Assembly: GCA_004195315.1 (NCBI GenBank)
Contig: SDWL01000152.1
Span: forward strand, 1-5,556
Direction of reading: 5' to 3'
Length of the DNA: 5,556 nt
From: Lutibacter sp.
GTDB taxonomy: Bacteria; Bacteroidota; Bacteroidia; Flavobacteriales; Flavobacteriaceae
The notes beneath the pieces were generated by a model that was given only the letters and a program-made list of their open reading frames with translations, ran no database searches and was not told the origin of the DNA. Numbering within the stretch: the stretch's first letter is position 1; every line of letters starts with the position of its first letter. Made by a program: the position numbers and the translations under genes. Shown piece after piece: positions 1-5,556 of this stretch.

Positions 1-17
1 CATTATAAATTCTAAAT

Positions 18-2606
18 ATGATAAAGCAAGCAAAAATAGCAAGATATAATGAACATGTACTTGTAAAATACCAAATTTATAATAGTATATTTTTAACCCT
101 TCCTTTTGACACCATTAACAAAACTGGTGTTATGCTCCCTTTGTTTCACGAAATGTGTAAAAGCGGTTTCAACCTTAAAAAAAATCCAACCGAAATAGTA
201 GATTCTTTTTTTAAAACATATTACAAAAACGCCACAGAAAAAGAAAAAATTGACGTTTTATTTAGATGTATTCAATTTATTGAGCGACAAGTAGTTTTAT
301 TTGATGCCATTGAAGATGCAGCATACCCTATTGTTCACAATATGGATGGTGTTGGAACTATAAGAAATAGTAAGGAAAAAGCAAGTCAAGAAAATAAAAC
401 AGCAGCTCTAAAAAAACAATTAGAAGAATTTAAAGTTAGATTGGTTTTAACTGCACATCCAACACAATTTTACCCTGGACCAGTTTTAGGAATTATAACA
501 GATTTAACTGAAGCTGTAAAAACTAATGATTTTTTAACCATTAAAAATTTATTAGCTCAAGTAGGTAAAACTCCGTTCTTTAAACACGAAAAACCATCAC
601 CTTATGATGAAGCTGTTAGTTTAATTTGGTATTTAGAAAATGTATTTTATCATTCTGTATCTCATATTTATGACTACATTCAAAATAATTTATTTGAAAA
701 TGAACACATTGAGAACGAAATTATAAACTTAGGATTTTGGCCTGGTGGAGATAGAGATGGTAACCCATTTGTAACAACAGAAATTACCTTAAACGTTGCA
801 AAACGATTAAGACAAATGGTATTAAAAAATTATTATTTAGATATTAGAAACCTAAAAAAGAAATTAACTTTTAATGGTGTTGAACAAGATGTTTTAGAAC
901 TTGAAAAAGTATTGTTTAATAATAGTGTATCGCCAGAGCTAAATTCAATGCCTACACAAGAAGAATTTCTAAATAAATTAGTTAGCATAAGAGAAACACT
1001 TATTAAAGATCATTACTCATTATATTTAAATGATATTAATAGCTTTATTAATAAACTACGCATATTCGGTTATCATTTTGCAACTTTAGATATAAGGCAA
1101 GACAGCCGAGTGCATCACAATGTTTTTGCACAAATGATTACAGAATTAGCTGAAAACGGAATTAGTATATTTCCAGACAAATACTTAGAACTGCCTAAAG
1201 AAGAACAAATAAATGTATTGTCTAACGTTTTTGGAGATATTGATATTTCAATTTTTAAAAATGATATGGTAGCCAAAACGTTGGGTTCAATAAAAGCAGT
1301 TAAAACTATACAACAAAATAATGGTGAACGTGGTTGCCATAGATATATAATTAGCAACAATCAAACTTCAATAAATGTATTAGAAACATTTGCTATGTTT
1401 AATTTATGCGGCTATAAAAATAACCTGAATGTAGATATTATTCCACTTTTTGAAACAATTGACGATTTAACTAATTCATTAGCTGTTATGGAAGAATTAT
1501 ATACTAATAAAGCATATAAACAACATCTAAATAATAGAAAAAATAAACAAACCATTATGGTTGGCTTTTCTGATGGAACCAAAGATGGTGGTTACTTAAT
1601 GGCTAATTGGGCAATATATAGAGCTAAACAACAACTTACAGAATTATCAAGAAAATACGATATTAAAGTTGTCTTTTTTGATGGTAGAGGTGGACCACCT
1701 GCTAGAGGAGGTGGACGTACGCACCAATTTTATTCTTCATTAGGACCAACAATTGAAAATAAAGAAATACAACTTACCATTCAAGGGCAAACTATTAGTT
1801 CTAATTTTGGAAATTCAGACTCTTCTCAGTATAATATTGAGCAATTATTAAGTGCTGGTATTTCTAATGAAATTTTTGATCATAACAATCATATTATGTC
1901 AAAAACAGATATAAAAGTTATGGACGATTTGTCGAAAACAAGTTATCAGGCATATGTAGATTTTAAAAATCATCCTAAATTTTTACCGTATTTAGAGCGT
2001 ATGAGCACCCTTAAATATTATGCACAAACTAATATAGGAAGCAGACCAGCAAAAAGATCAAACTCTAGTAAATTAAATTTCTCTGATTTAAGAGCCATTC
2101 CTTTTGTAGGTTCCTGGAGTCAATTAAAACAAAATGTTCCTGGTTTTTATGGTGTTGGTAAAGCACTAAAAAAATATGAAGAAAATGGACAGTTTGATAA
2201 AGTTGTTCAATTATACGAAAATTCAGATTTCTTTAAAGCTTTAATTAAAAATAGTATGATGTCTATGTCAAAATCCTTCTTCGGATTAACAGAATATATG
2301 GCAAAAGATACTGAATTTGGAGAGTTTTGGAATTTGATTTTCTCTGAATTTAATGAAACTAAACGATTAATTTTAAAATTAACAGGTTACCATGAGCTAA
2401 TGCAAAACAATCCAGTTGGCAAAGCTTCAATTGCTTTAAGAGAAGATATTGTATTACCTTTATTAACTATTCAGCAATATGCATTGCTTAAAGTAAAGGA
2501 AATGCAAAATGATGAAAATGTTAACGAGGAATTAATGCATATTTATGAAAGAATGGTTACTCGTTGCTTATTTGGAAATATAAACGCAAGTAGAAATTCA
2601 GCTTAA
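18..2606 (+). CDS. ppc: Phosphoenolpyruvate carboxylase
   Basis: This cytosolic enzyme carboxylates phosphoenolpyruvate with bicarbonate to give oxaloacetate and phosphate, refilling the TCA cycle. The 862-residue product is full length (E. coli Ppc is 883). Visible family motifs, in order: TAHPT at 145-149 with catalytic His147; GGDRDGNP at 243-250; LDIRQDS at 357-363; GFSDGTKDGG at 516-525; the glycine-rich loop GRGGPPARGGG at 556-566; GSRPAKR at 674-680; and LRAIPF...W at 691-700. Residues matching the E. coli aspartate-inhibitor site appear kept: the Arg of the glycine-rich loop, Lys752, Arg808 and Asn860, so feedback inhibition by aspartate is plausible (inference). The loop has PPA where E. 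coli has SIG, and the C-terminus is RNSA rather than RNTG; I think both are lineage traits. The ATG at 18 is the natural start, because the protein begins like flavobacterial homologues (...YNSIFLTLPFD at 21-31). Only 17 bases precede it, so its promoter is outside the window. No frameshift is seen. Confidence 0.97.
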   Translation: MIKQAKIARYNEHVLVKYQIYNSIFLTLPFDTINKTGVMLPLFHEMCKSGFNLKKNPTEIVDSFFKTYYKNATEKEKIDVLFRCIQFIERQVVLFDAIEDAAYPIVHNMDGVGTIRNSKEKASQENKTAALKKQLEEFKVRLVLTAHPTQFYPGPVLGIITDLTEAVKTNDFLTIKNLLAQVGKTPFFKHEKPSPYDEAVSLIWYLENVFYHSVSHIYDYIQNNLFENEHIENEIINLGFWPGGDRDGNPFVTTEITLNVAKRLRQMVLKNYYLDIRNLKKKLTFNGVEQDVLELEKVLFNNSVSPELNSMPTQEEFLNKLVSIRETLIKDHYSLYLNDINSFINKLRIFGYHFATLDIRQDSRVHHNVFAQMITELAENGISIFPDKYLELPKEEQINVLSNVFGDIDISIFKNDMVAKTLGSIKAVKTIQQNNGERGCHRYIISNNQTSINVLETFAMFNLCGYKNNLNVDIIPLFETIDDLTNSLAVMEELYTNKAYKQHLNNRKNKQTIMVGFSDGTKDGGYLMANWAIYRAKQQLTELSRKYDIKVVFFDGRGGPPARGGGRTHQFYSSLGPTIENKEIQLTIQGQTISSNFGNSDSSQYNIEQLLSAGISNEIFDHNNHIMSKTDIKVMDDLSKTSYQAYVDFKNHPKFLPYLERMSTLKYYAQTNIGSRPAKRSNSSKLNFSDLRAIPFVGSWSQLKQNVPGFYGVGKALKKYEENGQFDKVVQLYENSDFFKALIKNSMMSMSKSFFGLTEYMAKDTEFGEFWNLIFSEFNETKRLILKLTGYHELMQNNPVGKASIALREDIVLPLLTIQQYALLKVKEMQNDENVNEELMHIYERMVTRCLFGNINASRNSA

Positions 2607-2608
2607 TT

Positions 2609-3124
2609 ATGAACTCAAGTCAATTAAACGAAAACGAATACAATCCATATTTCAAATTTTATATTGAACCTTTAGGTGAGGTTAATTTAATTAAAGTTTT
2701 AACATCTTCTTTTGATGAATTTAAAGCTACTGTTAAAAATTTACCTGAAGAAAAATTACTCTTTAAATATGATGAAGAAAAATGGACTATTAAAGAACTT
2801 ATTCAACATTTAATGGATGCTGAACGCGTATTAAGTTATAGAGCATTACGGTTTTCAAGAAATGATTCAACAGATTTACATGGTTATAATCACGATATGT
2901 ACGTAATCAACTCTAAAGGAAATGACAGAGAAATTAAAGATTTATTGAAGGAATTTAAATCTATTAGAAAAGCCACCATTTCTTTATACAAAAGTTTTTC
3001 TAATGAAATGCTCACAACTTCTGGTTCAGCTGACAAAAGCCAAATGTCTGTTAGAGCTTTAGGTTTTATAATTGCAGGGCATCAAATGCATCATTTAAAA
3101 GTAATTAAAGAGCTATATTTATAG
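2609..3124 (+). CDS. DinB family protein (DinB_2-like, putative metal-dependent)
   Basis: This is a 171-residue protein of the DinB/YfiT four-helix-bundle superfamily, whose members bind a divalent metal through three histidines. Some members are thiol-dependent transferases (bacillithiol, mycothiol), but the substrate here is unknown. The sequence shows the family layout: an N-terminal helix with the YIEPLGEVNLIKVL stretch (18-31); KWTIKELIQHLMDAERVLSYRALRF (58-82, interrupted by nothing but cited only as a region) carrying His67; and a C-terminal GHQMHH segment at 157-162 supplying His158 and His162 (or His161). All three likely ligands are present. No signal peptide or membrane segment is seen, so it is probably cytosolic. 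The ATG lies two bases after the ppc TAA, with no recognisable Shine-Dalgarno sequence, which suggests co-transcription and translational coupling. The link to carbon metabolism may be only positional. The family call is firm; the function is not. Confidence 0.9.
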   Translation: MNSSQLNENEYNPYFKFYIEPLGEVNLIKVLTSSFDEFKATVKNLPEEKLLFKYDEEKWTIKELIQHLMDAERVLSYRALRFSRNDSTDLHGYNHDMYVINSKGNDREIKDLLKEFKSIRKATISLYKSFSNEMLTTSGSADKSQMSVRALGFIIAGHQMHHLKVIKELYL

Positions 3125-3341
3125 TTAGCTGGCTTTTTAAATAGTAATCAAAAAATAATTGCACTAACGTGTCAATCTTTAGTTTTAAAATAAAAATTAT
3201 TCACATTTTTATTGAAAATCTTACACGTTTTTAATACCAATATCGTTGAAGGCATCTCTTTATTCAATTTTATAGGCTTTATTCTTGACTGGTTATACAA
3301 ATTGTTTACTGAGTTCAATACTCTATTCAAAGTTCAAGCTC
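3125..3341. other. Intergenic region with no convincing protein gene
   Basis: This is the left part of the 455-base gap between the convergent dinB-family and sugar-porter genes. It is strongly AT-rich. A small imperfect hairpin lies at 3158-3176 (arms ATTGCAC and GTGTCAAT with one bulged T, loop TAAC) and is followed by a T-rich stretch; it could be a weak terminator for the ppc-dinB transcript. A TTG-initiated frame of 73 codons crosses this region, but it runs straight through the strong stem-loop at 3342-3381 and is not credible. An 11-base direct repeat, TTCACATTTTT, occurs at 3200-3210 and again at 3352-3362. Confidence 0.5.
3159..3187 (+). promoter_or_regulatory. Possible Bacteroidota-type promoter
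   Basis: A TTG at 3159-3161 is followed after 18 bases by TAGTTTTA at 3180-3187, which matches seven of eight positions of the Bacteroidota -7 consensus TAnnTTTG. Initiation a few bases downstream and termination at the stem-loop ending at 3381 would give an RNA of about 190 nt without a credible reading frame. In DNA this AT-rich such matches arise easily by chance, and the site overlaps a possible small hairpin at 3158-3176. Confidence 0.2.
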
Positions 3342-3382
3342 AAAAACGCAGTTCACATTTTTTAATTCAAACTGCGTTTTTT
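3342..3382. terminator. Bidirectional intrinsic terminator
   Basis: AAAAACGCAGTT at 3342-3353 is the exact reverse complement of AACTGCGTTTTT at 3370-3381. This gives a perfect 12-bp stem with a 16-base loop. A run of six T (3377-3382) closes it on the plus strand, and the five A at 3342-3346 supply the T run on the minus strand. It sits between two convergent units, so it can end both the ppc-dinB transcript and the sugar-porter transcript. It lies about 220 bases past the dinB-family stop and 200 bases past the porter stop. Confidence 0.88.
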
Positions 3383-3579
3383 CGTTCATTTTTAACAATT
3401 ACCTTTATTTTTTTGATGTTATTTACTAAATAAGCGCTACTTATAATAGATGTCACATAACCCATTTTAGTAATTTACACTGTATATGTTGTTCTTTGTT
3501 AATACCTTTTATAATATAGTTGTTATAAACATAGGAAGTAAAAGGTTAAAAAACACACTAAACACAAACCTTTGTTCTA
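3383..3579. other. Intergenic region with an AT-rich stem-loop
   Basis: This is the right part of the convergent gap, with no protein gene seen on either strand. The only structure noticed is an imperfect stem-loop: CCTTTTA at 3505-3511 pairs with TAAAAGG at 3539-3545, and a TTATAA pair sits inside it. It has no T run directly after it and consists mostly of A-T pairs, so it is at best an auxiliary signal for the 3' end of the sugar-porter transcript. Confidence 0.35.
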
Positions 3580-5031
3580 TTATTTTTTTTGAAATAATGA
3601 TTCCATTTCTTCCAATGTTTTACCTTTAGTTTCTGGAATAAATTTCCAAACAAACACAATTATAAGAACTATAAATCCTGAAAAAAGAAAGTACGGTAAG
3701 GCATTGTTCCAAACACCGCCATCCATTTGTAATTTATTAACATCACTCTCTACAATAATTGGGAAAGATTGCGAAACAAAATAGTTAGCTAACCATTGAC
3801 CAGCTACTGCAATTGACATAGCAATACTACGCACTCTATTTGGGAAAATTTCAGATAAAATTACCCAAACAACTGGCCCCATAGACATTGCAAATGAACC
3901 AATAAATATTAATATTCCTATTAAACTTATAATCCCTTCTGAACTAGATATTGTAGGCATTCCAGCTGAATTTAATTGAGAGTAATCACTAAAATACAAG
4001 GTGAAACCCATCATTAAAAACCCTATTAACATTCCAAAACCACCAATCATTAGTAATGGTTTTCTTCCTAATTTATCTACTGTAAACATTGCAATAAACG
4101 TAAATACTAAATTTACTGTTGCCAATAAAATTTGCTGTAATAAAATATCCTCTTTCCCAAAACCAAGAGCTTGCTCAAAAATATCTGCTCCATAATATAA
4201 TACTGCATTTATTCCAGTAAATTGTTGTAAAACAGAAAGAATAGTTCCTATTATTATAATTGGCAACAAGGATTTAGAGAAAATTGAAGGTTTTTCACCT
4301 TTACCTTCGTTTTGAATAGACGCTCTAATTTCAACAATTTCTTTATTGGCTATTTCTTCTCCATGAATTCTTACTAAAATATTTCGGGCTTCTTCTTCTC
4401 TTCCTTTTACCATTAACCAACGTGGACTTTTTGGAACTAAAAACAACAATACAAAGAATAAAATTGCTGGGATTAATTCTGACCAAAACATATATCTCCA
4501 ACCTGTAGAAATATTTTCAGCTTCACTCATTCCATTTCCTATAAAATAAGTAGCTAAAAACACTACAAAAAATCCTATAACAATGGCCAATTGATAAAAC
4601 GTAACCAAGTTTCCTCTTTTCTCAGCTGGTGCAATTTCTGCAATATACATAGGCGCATTCATAGATGCCATACCAATTGCAATACCTCCTAAAATTCTAA
4701 AAAACACCATTAGCGAAATAGATTCCGGCAATATACTTGGTAAACCCGATCCCCAAGCTGATATGGTGAACAAAAATGCAGCAATAATTAATGAGTTTTT
4801 TCTACCAATTGATTTACTTAATATTCCTGAGAAAGCAGCACCGACTAGGGCTCCTATAAGAGCACTACTCACAATAAAGCCTTTTAAAGCCCCTGTTAAC
4901 TCAAAATATTTTGAGAAATAAAACTGGGTTCCATTTATTACGCCTGTATCATACCCAAATAGTAAACCTCCAAGAGTAATCACTATTGTAATAAAATAGA
5001 TGTTAATTCTTTTGTTTGATGAATTGCTCAT
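3580..5031 (-). CDS. MFS sugar porter, XylE/GLUT-like sugar:proton symporter
   Basis: This 483-residue inner-membrane transporter of the major facilitator superfamily, sugar porter family, has twelve predicted helices (first about 12-34, last about 446-465) and a central cytoplasmic loop at about 201-252. Family motifs are intact: GRK at 77-79, RILGG at 112-116, PMYIAEIAPAEKRG at 127-140, PKSPRWL at 200-206, QQFTGIN at 269-275, DKLGRKP at 319-325, GPVVW at 385-389, SEIFP at 393-397 and PETKGKTLEE at 466-475. Residues aligning with the E. coli XylE sugar site are all present: Gln147, Gln269, Gln270, Asn275, Tyr279, Trp389, Gln412 and Trp413. Asp28, Arg112 and Glu185 match XylE Asp27, Arg133 and Glu206, which supports proton coupling. 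The likely substrate is a hexose or xylose; sequence alone does not settle which. The ATG at 5031 follows an A-rich stretch without a Shine-Dalgarno sequence. A GH97 remnant lies 110 bases upstream on the same strand, suggesting it once imported sugar released by that enzyme. Confidence 0.95.
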   Translation of the reverse strand: MSNSSNKRINIYFITIVITLGGLLFGYDTGVINGTQFYFSKYFELTGALKGFIVSSALIGALVGAAFSGILSKSIGRKNSLIIAAFLFTISAWGSGLPSILPESISLMVFFRILGGIAIGMASMNAPMYIAEIAPAEKRGNLVTFYQLAIVIGFFVVFLATYFIGNGMSEAENISTGWRYMFWSELIPAILFFVLLFLVPKSPRWLMVKGREEEARNILVRIHGEEIANKEIVEIRASIQNEGKGEKPSIFSKSLLPIIIIGTILSVLQQFTGINAVLYYGADIFEQALGFGKEDILLQQILLATVNLVFTFIAMFTVDKLGRKPLLMIGGFGMLIGFLMMGFTLYFSDYSQLNSAGMPTISSSEGIISLIGILIFIGSFAMSMGPVVWVILSEIFPNRVRSIAMSIAVAGQWLANYFVSQSFPIIVESDVNKLQMDGGVWNNALPYFLFSGFIVLIIVFVWKFIPETKGKTLEEMESLFQKK

Positions 5032-5141
5032 TGTTTTAATTATTTTGTTATTTAAAAAGATTAGTTTCTGAGTTCAAATAAGAACCGAATATACTTTATT
5101 TTGATTAAATTTTTAATAAAAATTATTATCTGTAATTTTCT
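5032..5141 (-). promoter_or_regulatory. Leader between the GH97 remnant and the sugar porter
   Basis: This 110-base, very AT-rich spacer precedes the porter on the minus strand. It contains an 8-bp perfect palindrome with one central base at 5108-5124 (AATTTTTA / TAAAAATT), which could be a weak terminator, a binding site or chance. On the minus strand a TATATTCG element reads seven of eight against the TAnnTTTG consensus, about 55 bases before the ATG, but no TTG or TTTG box lies at the right distance. No firm promoter can be called, so the porter may have depended on transcription coming through the GH97 gene. Confidence 0.3.
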
Positions 5142-5378
5142 TTAATCTGTTATTTCCAAAATTGAAATTGCTGTACCTCCACCTGATGTTAAAACCATGT
5201 CAATTGAACTTTTGTTATCAACTTCAACCTCATCAATTACATAAGCTGTTGGGTTTGTATCCCAGTGTGCATTTTTATCATCTCTATAAATTTTAGCAAG
5301 ATATTTTTTACCTTCTTCTAAAAAGTCTAGCGTTAATTTTAAACTTCTTTCGCTTTCATTTGTAATACTTCCAACAAA
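5142..5378 (-). pseudogene. C-terminal fragment of a GH97 glycoside hydrolase (SusB-like)
   Basis: Reading the minus strand from 5378 to the TAA at 5142-5144 gives 78 residues resembling the C-terminal beta domain of GH97 enzymes. The recognisable parts are FVGSITNESER at 1-11, DFLEEGKKYLAKIYRDD at 18-34, AHWDTNPTAYVID at 37-49 and GGGTAIS at 66-72 before the end. GH97 enzymes are retaining or inverting alpha-glucosidases or alpha-galactosidases, usually about 650-700 residues and exported to the periplasm or outer membrane. The catalytic barrel and the calcium-binding glutamates are missing here. Family homologues usually have Trp just before FVG. Here the codon is TGT, and the next one upstream is TAA (5382-5384), so homology ends at about 5379. 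The only internal ATG is at residue 61, so no functional product is expected. Whether the rest of the gene lies beyond the window (insertion) or is gone (deletion or assembly join) cannot be told. Confidence 0.82.
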
Positions 5379-5410
5379 ACATTACTAGGAGTGCATTCTT
5401 TTGATTATTG

Positions 5411-5444
5411 AATATTACAGCAATTAAGCAACAGATGTAATATT
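5411..5444. repeat. Inverted repeat, 9-bp perfect stem
   Basis: AATATTACA at 5411-5419 is exactly complementary to TGTAATATT at 5436-5444, with a 16-base loop. It lies in DNA that replaces the GH97 gene, just before a second stem-loop. No T run follows on either strand, so a terminator role is not supported. The right arm overlaps bases that could pair with 5493-5498 instead, so the two folds would compete. Confidence 0.5.
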
Positions 5445-5453
5445 ATGGTGAGG

Positions 5454-5488
5454 AACTAGGGCTCAACACAAAAAGTTGTGGAGTAGTT
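5454..5488. repeat. Long bulged inverted repeat
   Basis: Three blocks pair in order: AACTA (5454-5458) with TAGTT (5484-5488), CTC (5462-5464) with GAG (5481-5483), and CACAA (5467-5471) with TTGTG (5476-5480). The loop is AAAG. This makes a 13-bp stem whose only irregularities are two bulges, GGG and AA, both on the left arm. A further outer pairing of TATTAT (5441-5446) with ATAATA (5493-5498) is possible. Bulged hairpins like this occur at ends of some IS elements and in RNA leaders, but no transposase is visible here to support either. Confidence 0.5.
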
Positions 5489-5506
5489 TAAAATAATAGA
5501 ACTTTG
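5476..5506 (+). promoter_or_regulatory. Possible Bacteroidota-type promoter
   Basis: TTG at 5476-5478 and GAACTTTG at 5499-5506 are separated by 20 bases. The second matches seven of eight positions of the TAnnTTTG consensus. It points toward the ATG at 5524, giving a short leader with an A-rich stretch (5512-5518) of the kind that often precedes Bacteroidota start codons. The TTG lies in the right arm of the bulged hairpin at 5454-5488. Confidence 0.3.
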
Positions 5507-5523
5507 TTTTTAAAAAAAGATTT

Positions 5524-5556
5524 ATGCCTACCTCTGATTTATTAGCCATTGTTAAG
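5524..5556 (+). CDS. Possible start of an unidentified gene, cut by the window end
   Basis: An ATG at 5524 opens eleven codons (MPTSDLLAIVK) that stay open to the last base. An in-frame TAG lies upstream at 5497-5499, so this ATG would be the first possible start. Support comes only from the A-rich stretch and possible promoter just upstream. I do not recognise the peptide, and eleven residues are too few for a family call. It could be the first gene of a mobile element that interrupted the GH97 gene, or chance. Confidence 0.25.
   Translation, partial: MPTSDLLAIVK

Noticed and set aside
1115..1360. An 81-codon minus-strand frame
   Set aside because: It lies entirely inside ppc, whose motifs continue intact on both sides; it is an antisense shadow.
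3212..3433. A 73-codon plus-strand frame with hydrophobic stretches, as if a small membrane protein
   Set aside because: It begins at TTG, has no supporting start signal, and runs through the perfect terminator stem-loop at 3342-3381. Its hydrophobic, Phe-rich composition is what T-rich DNA gives by chance.
3580..3598. ATTATTT / AAATAAT pairing at the end of the porter gene, as a terminator
   Set aside because: All A-T pairs, and it overlaps the last codons. The stem-loop at 3342-3381 is a far better terminator for this strand.
4001..4195. A 64-codon plus-strand frame
   Set aside because: It lies opposite the sugar porter, covering helices 7-9 and family motifs; it is low-complexity and rich in Pro, Asn and Ile, as expected of an antisense shadow.
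5381..5388. TTAC next to the GH97 break, as an IS200/IS605-type target site
   Set aside because: A four-base match is expected by chance, the hairpins are much further from the junction than in known members of that family, and no transposase is visible.
5487..5549. A 20-codon minus-strand frame (MANKSEVGINLFF...) in the unknown DNA
   Set aside because: It is too short, resembles no family I know, and ends within the bulged hairpin. It could be the tail of a gene entering from the right, but nothing supports that.

Overview
This window looks like chromosomal DNA from a member of the Flavobacteriia (phylum Bacteroidota). The DNA is very AT-rich, about 30% GC by eye, and it uses AT-rich codons (AGA, TTA, AAA). 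Start codons lack clear Shine-Dalgarno sequences and follow A-rich stretches. The phosphoenolpyruvate carboxylase has the divergent active-site loops I associate with this group, and the sugar locus carries a GH97 relic, a family common in Bacteroidota.

Layout. Positions 18-2606 (+) encode a complete phosphoenolpyruvate carboxylase. Two bases after its stop comes a DinB-family, probably metal-binding, four-helix protein (2609-3124, +), so the two are almost certainly co-transcribed. A 455-base convergent gap follows (3125-3579). It holds a perfect 12-bp stem-loop terminator (3342-3381) that can work on both strands, a possible Bacteroidota-type promoter at 3159-3187, and no convincing protein gene. 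Positions 3580-5031 (-) encode a complete MFS sugar porter of the XylE/GLUT type, with the sugar-binding and proton-coupling residues in place. Upstream of it on the same strand (5142-5378, -) lies only the last 78 residues of a GH97 glycoside hydrolase. The homology stops abruptly, and an in-frame stop sits one codon beyond the break. Positions 5379-5556 are unrelated DNA of unknown origin. They contain two adjacent stem-loops, a possible promoter and the possible first 11 codons of a plus-strand reading frame that leaves the window.

How it fits together. The left half is central carbon metabolism: anaplerotic oxaloacetate supply, plus a co-transcribed protein of unknown substrate. The right half is the tail of a sugar-utilisation cluster, in which a periplasmic or outer-membrane GH97 enzyme would have released a sugar for the porter to import. 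A deletion, insertion or assembly join has cut away the rest of that GH97 gene. No CRISPR array, tRNA, rRNA or identifiable transposase is visible. I found no clear new system; the most useful places for a second look are the junction near 5379 and the structured DNA beyond it.
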